A stretch of DNA of 21,521 nucleotides, from assembly GCA_025453415.1 (NCBI GenBank), contig JALOQL010000006.1, forward strand, positions 1 to 21,521, written 5' to 3'. Numbering within the stretch: the first letter of the stretch is position 1; every line of letters starts with the position of its first letter. A model generated the notes under the pieces. The model was not told where the DNA came from. It saw only the letters and a program-made list of their open reading frames with translations, and did not search any database. Below are positions 15,644 through 21,043 of the stretch, one piece after another. Source of the stretch: Minisyncoccota bacterium (GTDB taxonomy: Bacteria; Patescibacteriota; Minisyncoccia; Minisyncoccales; UBA5738). Made by a program: the position numbers and the translations under genes.

Positions 15644-16183
15644 ATGATAAACAATTTACTGATCGGATTGGTGTTTTTCCTAAAATTCGCGATTCCGGCT
15701 GCAATTCCGTTTGCCCCATTCCTTGCTGGATGGGCCAATTTCATCCTGGACACTATCGATGGTGATATCTTGATTCCCCTCGGGATGGCCGATGCGTCCT
15801 ACCAGCCCATCGATAAGATCGCCGACTGGGCCGCCTACATCGGCATGGTTGCTGCGGCGTGGAAATTCAAGTGGGGCATCCGCAAATGGATCTACGGCCT
15901 GTTCGCGTTCCGCAGCATCGGCCAAGTCGCGTTTTTGGCCACCGGCAAGGAATGGCTGTTTTTCGCCTTTCCCAATTTTCTGGAACCGCTATTCCTGATC
16001 TACGCCACAATTTTCTTTTTCAAAAGGGCCGATGAAGCGCAAACCTACGTGTTTTATCTCAAGCACAAATTGGCGATCTGGCTATTCGTCGTCATCTACA
16101 AAATGCAGGACGAATACTTCACCCACATCGCCAATGTGGATCGCTCCGATCTCATAAAAAACCTGATCCGAAAATTTTTTTGA
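15644..16183 (+). CDS. Polytopic membrane protein with degenerate CDP-alcohol phosphatidyltransferase signature
   Basis: 179 residues with about five hydrophobic segments (roughly 5-33, 62-72, 83-97, 103-127 and 143-153). Residues 36-61 contain Asp36-x2-Asp39-Gly40, then after 16 residues Asp57-x3-Asp61. This is exactly the spacing of the CDP-alcohol phosphatidyltransferase motif D-x2-D-G-x2-A-R-x8-G-x3-D-x3-D. The four Asp that bind metal in the family are kept, but the Ala-Arg pair is Leu-Ile and the second Gly is Tyr. If related, it would act on CDP-linked lipids in the cytoplasmic membrane, or be a non-catalytic derivative. The gene stands alone on plus. Coding is certain; family placement is tentative. 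Confidence 0.83.
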   Translation: MINNLLIGLVFFLKFAIPAAIPFAPFLAGWANFILDTIDGDILIPLGMADASYQPIDKIADWAAYIGMVAAAWKFKWGIRKWIYGLFAFRSIGQVAFLATGKEWLFFAFPNFLEPLFLIYATIFFFKRADEAQTYVFYLKHKLAIWLFVVIYKMQDEYFTHIANVDRSDLIKNLIRKFF

Positions 16184-16188
16184 CGCTA

Positions 16189-16217
16189 TTGACTAAAAAC
16201 AAAAATAGTATTATTAT
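16189..16217 (+). promoter_or_regulatory. Sigma-70-type promoter for the secreted Cys-rich protein
   Basis: TTGACT at 16189-16194, a 17-nt A-rich spacer, then TATTAT at 16212-16217. It is followed by AAGGTG at 16241-16246, 7 nt before the ATG at 16254. This is one of the best promoter and ribosome-site combinations in the window. Confidence 0.72.
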
Positions 16218-16253
16218 TTTGAAGCAACTGACACCGAAAGAAGGTGCTACAAG

Positions 16254-16763
16254 ATGAAGCCGAATCGCTTGAGTTATTTCATAATTTGTTTGGCGCTTGG
16301 TTTTATACTTTTTACTTCAGCCAGCGCCACAATCGATGAGCCATATCGGGAAACGGTCACGGAAGGCAACACCAGTTACACTTATTCCGAATCGCCGTAT
16401 GCCAAAAACTGGGCCCTTGAGACGCGGGACATTGTCCTTTACGGTATTGTTACTGGCCAGGACGCCACGAGGAACATTACATTCCGCTACCTGGCAATCA
16501 ATAAGACAGACAACTGCACCACTTTATCGGGAGCGATGGAATTTATCTTACCATCGGGAATCAAGGAGTTCGTCCTGTATTTGACAAACCATACCTACCT
16601 CAGGGGCGAAATCCTTGACGAAGAAGTCGATGGCGGAGTGACATACCTTATTGCTAGCGTGACGGAGATACGGGGTTTAGGGCATTCCTATTCGTTCTGC
16701 GATTGCGCCTGCACCGAGACACAAACGGTCGAGTGTATTTGCGACTGCAAATCGCTTTCCTGA
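16254..16763 (+). CDS. Secreted protein with C-terminal Cys cluster
   Basis: 169 residues. The N-terminus MKPNRLSYF plus a hydrophobic core (IICLALGFILFT) and SASA before Thr26 form a clear signal peptide with a likely type I cleavage site. The mature part is polar and beta-rich, with many Thr/Tyr/Asn. The last 25 residues carry six Cys in a near-symmetrical arrangement, CDCAC...CICDC, suited to disulphides or metal binding. It has its own promoter and a ribosome site (AAGGTG, 7 nt before ATG), unlike most genes here, and is followed by a terminator. No recognised family; exported by inference. Confidence 0.82.
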   Translation: MKPNRLSYFIICLALGFILFTSASATIDEPYRETVTEGNTSYTYSESPYAKNWALETRDIVLYGIVTGQDATRNITFRYLAINKTDNCTTLSGAMEFILPSGIKEFVLYLTNHTYLRGEILDEEVDGGVTYLIASVTEIRGLGHSYSFCDCACTETQTVECICDCKSLS

Positions 16764-16784
16764 TCTTCTCCTTTTTATAATTAC

Positions 16785-16807
16785 AAAGCCACCTTAACGG
16801 TGGCTTT
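16785..16807. terminator. Hairpin terminator between convergent genes
   Basis: AAAGCCACC pairs with GGTGGCTTT over a 5-nt loop. A T-rich run (CTGCTTTTTT) follows on plus, so it mainly ends the 16254-16763 transcript. The symmetrical A/T flanks may also help stop the convergent minus-strand operon. Confidence 0.8.
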
Positions 16808-16822
16808 CCTGCTTTTTTAAAT

Positions 16823-17578
16823 CTATTTCGCCGCTTCCTTATCAAAATGACTTTGGATTTCCCGGACGGCGGCGGCAAGTATTTCTTTGTTGTCGTACTG
16901 CCCGACTAGCTCTTCCAGGACTGGGCGCGGTTTCGTCGATAACTCCTTAACTTGCGCGGCCAAATTCGGTATGGCGCGCAAAAGATTGTCCACAATGCTA
17001 ACCGTCGCCTTTTGGGCGGTGCGGGAAAACGGATTCAGATCGATCGCAATTACTTTTTTCCCCATTGCAAGCAACGCTTCGCACCGGTCGCCGTCCTCCA
17101 GCGGGATTAGCACCGCATCGGCATCATAAATACCGCCTTTGGTTGCCAGCGCCCGCGCGTGTTCCAAGCCGGGTATCTTGGCGTTCGGAGTCTCCCCGAT
17201 CACTTTTTTCGCGCCGGCGGCGCGCAAATGATCGGCAATCTTTTTTACCCTCTCTTCGCTGCGATGGAACAAATTAACTTCCAAGGGAATATCCAATGAA
17301 TTGGCCAAATCCGCCACTTCCGAAGCGGCAAGTGCCGCCACATTACCGTTAACCGAAATTACCGCCTGACCGGCAGTTAAGAGCATCGCGGCCGCTATTT
17401 TGGTCGCCTCTTGGGCGGAAGCTGTGGTCTTTTCACCCACAAAATAGTCGAAGCATTCTCCCCGTCCTTGGGCGATCAATCCCTGTTGGCTGGTCAACCC
17501 TTTATTTATTCCCACGACGATTTTTTCCCGCGCCACGAGCGACGCATACCTCGGATGCAACCTTGGAATATCTGTCAT
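16823..17578 (-). CDS. 4-phosphopantoate--beta-alanine ligase, archaeal type (phosphopantothenate synthetase, DUF137 family)
   Basis: 251 residues from ATG 17578 (MTDIPRLHPRYASL), which matches the usual N-terminus of the archaeal family; an alternative ATG at 17599 adds seven residues. Diagnostic blocks along the whole length are HPRYASLVAREKIV, GLIAQGRGECFDY, VISVNGNVAAL, EVNLFHRSEERV, IPGLEHARALA, DAVLIPLEDGDRCEAL, VIAIDLNPFSRTA and SIVDNLLRAIPNL. In archaea this enzyme joins 4-phosphopantoate and beta-alanine using ATP to make 4'-phosphopantothenate for coenzyme A, replacing the bacterial PanC/PanK order. In a bacterial window it suggests transfer from archaea. It is the last gene of a minus operon with a pilin-like gene and a GNAT gene. 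No pantoate kinase is visible nearby. Confidence 0.93.
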   Translation of the reverse strand: MTDIPRLHPRYASLVAREKIVVGINKGLTSQQGLIAQGRGECFDYFVGEKTTASAQEATKIAAAMLLTAGQAVISVNGNVAALAASEVADLANSLDIPLEVNLFHRSEERVKKIADHLRAAGAKKVIGETPNAKIPGLEHARALATKGGIYDADAVLIPLEDGDRCEALLAMGKKVIAIDLNPFSRTAQKATVSIVDNLLRAIPNLAAQVKELSTKPRPVLEELVGQYDNKEILAAAVREIQSHFDKEAAK

Positions 17579-17616
17579 TGTATTGTTTTTCCGGATCATA
17601 CTGAACGTTTGCCGAT

Positions 17617-18291
17617 CTATTTGACGAAGCAATCGGCAAGCACGTTCGGTTTGTCCTTTTTGTAGAAATTGCCGTCTTGCGACCCGACATAATACCGGCA
17701 ACCGCCCTGGCATTCATCGCGATTCGTGTTCTCCACCTCCAGAACGGCATAGGCGCAAAACTTTGTACTGTCGCCGGAATTGTCGATCCAGCCATAAGCC
17801 GCGCCTGGGGCGCTTGGATCATTCGGTACCGTTAAATACACATTCGTACCGCCGGTAATTTCCTTTGGCATCGCCGCGGACTGATAGTATCGGCCGGTCC
17901 CAGCAAGACTCATCTCCTGCGCCGAAACGATTTGGTGCATGTCGGACATGCGTTTGGCGTCGCGCGCCTTGGTGCGCGCCCCGCCCGGATCCGGCATTAT
18001 CGAAGCCCAAAGAAGAAAGAGCAAAACAATCGCTATAAGCAAACTCCAAAGCGGCACCTTGGCCGCAAAAATACTATTTGGTGAATGTTTGTGGATGACC
18101 CGTGCCAATAATTTCGGAATCGCTATCAGCGCCGCAAAAATCACGCCTAAATAGAGCCAGGCTCCCCACGACGAAAGGTGGTCAAACACGCGCTCCGCGG
18201 TCAAATGTTTCTGATACCACAGAAAAGCGATGCCAGCGACCAGCAATCCGTCAAGCAAAAGCCATTTTTCAACCTGTAACTTCGCTTTCAC
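17617..18291 (-). CDS. Membrane-anchored pilin-like protein with two extra transmembrane helices
   Basis: 224 residues from GTG 18291-18289, overlapping the GNAT gene by 23 nt. Longer in-frame starts overlap it more. Three membrane segments are at about residues 10-27, 42-64 and 78-98. The third is followed by ARTKARDAKRMSDMHQIVSA, the helix motif typical of type IV pilin or pseudopilin-like proteins in CPR bacteria. A soluble C-terminal domain then contains YLTVPNDP, YGWIDNSGDSTKFCAYAVLE and four Cys (CAYAV, ECQGGC, ADC). There is no prepilin peptidase site (no G|FTLIE-like start), so it is a permanently anchored relative rather than a processed pilin. It lies between the GNAT gene and the CoA-pathway gene. 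Confidence 0.8.
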   Translation of the reverse strand: MKAKLQVEKWLLLDGLLVAGIAFLWYQKHLTAERVFDHLSSWGAWLYLGVIFAALIAIPKLLARVIHKHSPNSIFAAKVPLWSLLIAIVLLFLLWASIMPDPGGARTKARDAKRMSDMHQIVSAQEMSLAGTGRYYQSAAMPKEITGGTNVYLTVPNDPSAPGAAYGWIDNSGDSTKFCAYAVLEVENTNRDECQGGCRYYVGSQDGNFYKKDKPNVLADCFVK

Positions 18292-18826
18292 GGATCGTAC
18301 CCACCATTTTGAAACCGTGATACTGATGGAATTCAGTCGACATCCGGTTTTGCGCCGGCGCCTGCAAAATTTCGGCGACAATAGCGCCATATCCTAGCGC
18401 CCCCGCCTCGCTGATAAGCGTTTCCATAACCTTGCTGCCGCAACGATCAAATCCGGGCCGACGGGCGATATGCCGCAAATATAAAACTTTGTTTTCCCGC
18501 AAAAAACGCTTCGCTTCCGAAGGCGCGACCACGGAACCCTCCCACGCCGGCTGGATCTTTTTCCAATTCAACAAATCCAAGGTAATTGCGTAACCGCAAA
18601 CGCAACCGCCGTTTTTGGCCACCAAAACCAGATTGTCCGGATCGGCAAACGCCTCCTCCAATTCTTGAGACCCCAAAGGATGCAACAAAAACCCCTTATG
18701 GGCCAATTCTCCCAACTTTAGCGCATTCTGGTCCGCCGAGGGCACCAGATTCTCTTTTTGAACCGCCAGTATGCCCGGAACGTCATCGAGTGACGCTTTC
18801 CCCACCTCAATATCGATAAATGTCAT
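18269..18826 (-). CDS. GNAT-family N-acetyltransferase
   Basis: 185 residues. The N-terminal strand and helix (IEVGKASLDDVPGILAVQKE), a central strand pair (DNLVLVAKNGGCVCGYAIT), the acetyl-CoA-binding segment (LYLRHIARRPGFDRCGSKVMETLISEAG, with a degenerate RxxGxG-type loop at about 122-131) and the C-terminal EFHQYHGFKMVGTI follow the GNAT fold order. It would transfer an acetyl group from acetyl-CoA to an unknown amine. The ATG at 18826 follows a strong GGGGAGG site with 8 nt spacing, the clearest ribosome site in this operon. It is the first gene of the operon leading to the archaeal-type CoA enzyme. Confidence 0.85.
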   Translation of the reverse strand: MTFIDIEVGKASLDDVPGILAVQKENLVPSADQNALKLGELAHKGFLLHPLGSQELEEAFADPDNLVLVAKNGGCVCGYAITLDLLNWKKIQPAWEGSVVAPSEAKRFLRENKVLYLRHIARRPGFDRCGSKVMETLISEAGALGYGAIVAEILQAPAQNRMSTEFHQYHGFKMVGTIRESEVTG

Positions 18827-18881
18827 TTCTGTGCCTCCCCGATTAAATAATTATAATTTTAGCCCATTTCGACCGAAGAAG

Positions 18882-19092
18882 AAATAACTGCGTCAAAATA
18901 TTTTTTGAACACTTTTTAATACAATCCAAGACAGGGGTCTTTCCGCTGTTATTTTCTCTTCCCGCCACAAATCAACAAAGTATTAAAAAAGTTATATTTA
19001 AATCATATTTAAATATAACTTTTTCAAGAATTAATCAAAAAATCTGCCGAAGTCAAAAAATCTGCCGAAGTCTGACTTCCACTGGTTTTTTA
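18882..19092. repeat. Long tandem direct repeat, copy 1 (211 bp)
   Basis: Begins AAATAACTGCGTCAAAAT and is nearly identical to the next 193-195 bp. It contains one copy of the 22-bp motif (18932-18953), an 18-bp-arm palindrome (18986-19024) and an internal 18-bp duplication (19037-19054 and 19055-19072) that copy 2 lacks. No gene is seen in it; together with copy 2 it fills the 470-bp gap between the GNAT gene and the next minus gene. Confidence 0.9.
18986..19024. repeat. AT-rich perfect palindrome, 18-bp arms, CAT spacer
   Basis: Left arm 18986-19003 and right arm 19007-19024 are perfect reverse complements (core AGTTATATTTAAAT) around a 3-nt spacer. The arms end in A and T runs. It may act as a binding site, a cruciform or a transcript hairpin. 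Confidence 0.88.
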
Positions 19093-19285
19093 AAATAACC
19101 GCGTCAAAATATTTTTTGAACACTTTTTAATACAATCCAAGACAGGGGTCTTTCCGCTGTTATTTTCTCTTCCCGCCACAAATCAACAAAGTATTAAAGA
19201 AGTTATATTTAAATCATATTTAAATATAACTTTTTCAAGAATTAATCAAAAAATCTGCCGAAGTCTGACTTCCACGGGTTTTTAA
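19093..19285. repeat. Long tandem direct repeat, copy 2 (~193 bp)
   Basis: Matches copy 1 from AAATAACCGCGTCAAAAT through TGACTTCCAC (19266-19275). Only two substitutions are seen in the first 160 bp, plus loss of one 18-bp unit. It carries the 22-bp motif at 19143-19164 and a 15-bp-arm palindrome at 19200-19232. The right edge is approximate because both copies end in T/A runs. Confidence 0.88.
19200..19232. repeat. AT-rich perfect palindrome, 15-bp arms (second copy)
   Basis: Left arm 19200-19214, CAT spacer, right arm 19218-19232. It differs from the first copy only at the A-to-G position that shortens the arm. Retention of a perfect palindrome in both copies is notable. Confidence 0.88.
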
Positions 19286-19292
19286 AAAATAA

Positions 19293-19309
19293 AAAGGGAT
19301 TAGCCCTTT
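19293..19309 (-). terminator. Hairpin terminator overlapping the stop of the 19300-19662 gene
   Basis: Minus strand AAAGGG, loop CTAAT, CCCTTT followed by TTATTTTTT. The hairpin includes the TAA stop codon (19302-19300). The stem is short (6 bp). Confidence 0.6.
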
Positions 19310-19662
19310 GCGTCCGCGGGAATTTCCAATTCGGAAAATTTAACCGCAACCTTGTTGATAATAGTCGAAGTGGCATGCATTTTAGGTTTAACGCCGATAC
19401 GCGCGCCCTCCGGAATCATTTTGTCGCCATTCATGGCCAAAACATAGACTCCGGTCACTTTTTCTTCTCCATGCACACTTCTGATCTGGCAAAGGACGAG
19501 CGCCCCAACCGGAAACGCATCAAATAAATTTCGGCTCTCAACCACCTGGTTAAAATACCGGCGGTCTCCCATATCAAGGTGTATTTTCCCGGATTCGGAA
19601 TCGCCTTGAGACGAAACGATCCGGCGGATTTCAAAATACCTCCACTTAGGTTTCAAAAGCAT
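19300..19662 (-). CDS. Hypothetical 120-residue protein under an operator-containing promoter
   Basis: The start is set at ATG 19662-19660 (MLLKPKWRYFEIRR). An in-frame extension reaches 19881, but it runs through the promoter at 19686-19714 and a 54-bp tandem duplication, so it is unlikely to be translated. GGGGG about 8 nt before the ATG may serve as ribosome site. The product is soluble, beta-rich and basic at the N-terminus, with VGALVLCQIRSVHGEEKVTG and VYVLAMNGDKMIPEGARIG suggesting a small barrel. No family is recognised. Repeats containing the same 22-bp motif flank the gene on both sides. Confidence 0.68.
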   Translation of the reverse strand: MLLKPKWRYFEIRRIVSSQGDSESGKIHLDMGDRRYFNQVVESRNLFDAFPVGALVLCQIRSVHGEEKVTGVYVLAMNGDKMIPEGARIGVKPKMHATSTIINKVAVKFSELEIPADAKG

Positions 19663-19685
19663 CGGATAACCCCCGTATCGAAAAA

Positions 19686-19714
19686 ACAATACCATATTTA
19701 TGTGGTATTGCCAA
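19686..19714 (-). promoter_or_regulatory. Promoter with palindromic operator in the spacer (copy 1)
   Basis: Minus strand: TTGGCA (19714-19709), a 17-nt spacer, TATTGT (19691-19686). The spacer and its edges form the inverted repeat AATACCA...TGGTATT. The same arrangement occurs on plus at 20057-20085, so one regulator probably controls both genes. Transcription would start near 19679, about 17 nt before the ATG. Confidence 0.7.
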
Positions 19715-19716
19715 CA

Positions 19717-19824
19717 TTCTAAAAGCAGGGGTCTTTCCGCTGTTATTCGATTTTCCACTGTTATTTGATTTTCTAAAAGCAGGGGTCTTTCCGCTGTTAT
19801 TCGATTTTCCACTGTTATTTGATT
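19717..19824. repeat. 54-bp perfect tandem duplication (two copies)
   Basis: 19717-19770 and 19771-19824 are identical. Each starts TTCTAAAAGCAGGGGTC and ends CTGTTATTTGATT. Each contains the 22-bp motif (19726-19747 and 19780-19801) that is also present in both long repeats at 18882-19285. It lies just upstream of the promoter of the 19300-19662 gene. Confidence 0.92.
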
Positions 19825-19840
19825 GTTGCCATATGGCAAC
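19825..19840. repeat. 16-bp perfect palindrome GTTGCCATATGGCAAC
   Basis: A perfect 8+8 palindrome without spacer, immediately after the 54-bp tandem duplication. It resembles a dimeric-regulator binding site. The following ~100 bp up to the tRNA promoter show no gene. Confidence 0.7.
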
Positions 19841-19947
19841 TTTACCGATGGCCGCGGAAACCGCCGAACGTCCGTACGCACTGCCTAAAAACAACGTCGC
19901 ATTTGCGGAGAGTCGAGCTTGCCCAATCGGCGGTTATTTGTTAAATA

Positions 19948-19953
19948 TATAAT
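19948..19953 (+). promoter_or_regulatory. Probable -10 element of tRNA-Trp
   Basis: A perfect TATAAT 28 nt before the mature tRNA 5' end. No convincing -35 is found at 16-18 nt upstream. Confidence 0.45.
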
Positions 19954-19981
19954 GTTTGCGATAAATCAATCCGACGACCAC

Positions 19982-20052
19982 GGGGGCGTGGTGAAGTGGT
20001 ATCATAAAGATCTCCAAAATCTTTGTCTCTGGTTCGAATCCAGGCGCCCCCG
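19982..20052 (+). tRNA. tRNA-Trp (anticodon CCA)
   Basis: The cloverleaf is complete. Acceptor GGGGGCG pairs with CGCCCCC over 7 bp. The D-arm is GTGA/TCAT with loop AGTGGTA. The anticodon arm is AAGAT/ATCTT with loop CTCCAAA, giving anticodon CCA. The variable region is 4 nt. The T-arm is TCTGG/CCAGG with loop TTCGAAT. The discriminator is G, as usual for bacterial tRNA-Trp. The 3' CCA is not encoded. A promoter with operator begins only 5 nt after its 3' end. Confidence 0.93.
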
Positions 20053-20056
20053 CATC

Positions 20057-20085
20057 TTGACAATACCACAGAAATGTGGTATTGT
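20057..20085 (+). promoter_or_regulatory. Promoter with palindromic operator in the spacer (copy 2)
   Basis: TTGACA (20057-20062), a 17-nt spacer, TATTGT (20080-20085). A perfect inverted repeat, arms AATACCACA and TGTGGTATT separated by GAAA, spans the spacer and reaches into both elements. A bound repressor would block polymerase. It drives the gene at 20133 with a leader of about 40 nt. Confidence 0.75.
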
Positions 20086-20132
20086 TTATGTTAGCTATAT
20101 ACCGTTAACTAATCAAATTAGGAGTTGAAATA

Positions 20133-20750
20133 GTGAATGGAAAGAAGGCACCGGAAAATACTACAAGAAATGTAATGGAAAATCCTGATATTTTCAGGGT
20201 TGAGGCAATGGTTGTAGGGGGCAGCGAAGCGATTCTTAACCAGGAATCGCGGGGACAGACGTCTTTTGTCGGTAGTGATACTCTACCGTCAAAGATCATC
20301 GGGGATCTCACAGAAAAGAAAATCCTCGAAGACGCAGGTTTTCAATTCCTTGGCCCAGTGGAAGGCGATAAGCTTTTCCAATACGTAAAACTTCCCGCTG
20401 GATGGAAGAAGGAAGCAACCGATCATTCTATGTGGTCAAATCTAGTAGATGAAAAGGGGCGCATTCGCGCAACCATCTTCTACAAAGCGGCCTTCTATGA
20501 TCGAGATGCTTTCATAAGGCTAAAAACGCGGTTTGGTATTCAATACGAGTATGACCGAGAGGATACGGAACACGTTGCGGTTGCATCCGTTACGGATTGT
20601 GGCAAAGTGGTTCATACCACCGAACCTCTTCCTTTGCCCGAAGACGATCGCAAGAAATACGAGGCGTCTGACAAGGCCAAGGAAGCCGCAAGAACTTGGC
20701 TGGATGAAAACTATCAAGATTGGAAGAATCCGGGCGCATGCTGGGATTGA
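20133..20750 (+). CDS. Hypothetical protein next to tRNA-Trp
   Basis: 205 residues. The start is GTG 20133, chosen because AGGAG at 20120-20124 lies 8 nt upstream and no in-frame ATG fits better; the nearby ATG at 20137 is out of frame. The protein is soluble, with an N-terminal polar part. The central domain is rich in aromatic and charged residues (LPAGWKKEATDHSMWSNLVD, RATIFYKAAFYDRDAFIRL). The C-terminus is helical (AKEAARTWLDENYQDWKNPG). Similar Trp/Tyr-rich small proteins occur in phages and accessory regions, but I assign no family. It is controlled by an operator-containing promoter shared in design with the divergent gene at 19300-19662. Confidence 0.8.
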   Translation: MNGKKAPENTTRNVMENPDIFRVEAMVVGGSEAILNQESRGQTSFVGSDTLPSKIIGDLTEKKILEDAGFQFLGPVEGDKLFQYVKLPAGWKKEATDHSMWSNLVDEKGRIRATIFYKAAFYDRDAFIRLKTRFGIQYEYDREDTEHVAVASVTDCGKVVHTTEPLPLPEDDRKKYEASDKAKEAARTWLDENYQDWKNPGACWD

Positions 20751-20797
20751 GGCTGACATAAGATAGCTTAGGCCAAATTGGCGAGCTTAGTAATCGT

Positions 20798-20826
20798 GCA
20801 ATACCATAATAGAGGTGCATGGTGAA
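20798..20826 (-). promoter_or_regulatory. Degenerate third copy of the operator-promoter
   Basis: Minus strand: TTCACC (20826-20821), a 17-nt spacer, TATTGC (20803-20798). The right half (TGGTATTG) is kept; the left half is altered. No gene follows it on the minus strand. It lies in the 293-bp gap between 20751 and 21043, which otherwise holds only the rpmG terminator. Confidence 0.35.
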
Positions 20827-20980
20827 CAGCTTTTTTATTTTACAAATGCATGTTCTCTTAAATCTGGAATATAAATATACTCCTTTCTATTCATAAATAT
20901 AGTTCTAACATTGTTCACTATGCCCCGCATCTTTGCGAAAAAACAGCTAAAAAAACCAATCTTTTTGGCGTAAATACAAC

Positions 20981-21005
20981 AAAAGTCCGCTCGCGCGGAT
21001 TTTTT
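20981..21005 (-). terminator. Hairpin terminator after rpmG
   Basis: AGTCCGC and GCGGATT pair over a TCGC loop (one G-T). T-rich runs flank both sides, with CTTTTG on the minus strand. It lies 39 nt beyond the rpmG stop. It could also act on plus-strand transcripts from 20133-20750. Confidence 0.78.
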
Positions 21006-21043
21006 GCGTTCAACTCATTGCTCGCAACTCATCAACTGATTAA

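Noticed and set aside
18882..19285. CRISPR array
   Set aside because: There are only two long tandem units, no short regular repeats with unique spacers, and no cas genes.
19717..19824. CRISPR-like repeat with spacer
   Set aside because: The whole 54-bp unit is duplicated, including the would-be spacer, so this is a plain tandem duplication.
19663..19881. N-terminal extension of the 19300-19662 gene containing an 18-residue repeat
   Set aside because: The frame runs through an operator-promoter and a DNA-level 54-bp duplication. The repeat is a by-product of the DNA repeat, whose length is a multiple of three.
19982..20052. Attachment site duplication of the tRNA-Trp 3' end
   Set aside because: No second copy of the T-arm and acceptor segment was found in the window.
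20818..20895. 25-residue plus-strand frame after the 20133-20750 gene
   Set aside because: It is very short, AT-rich, lacks a ribosome site and overlaps the degenerate promoter copy.
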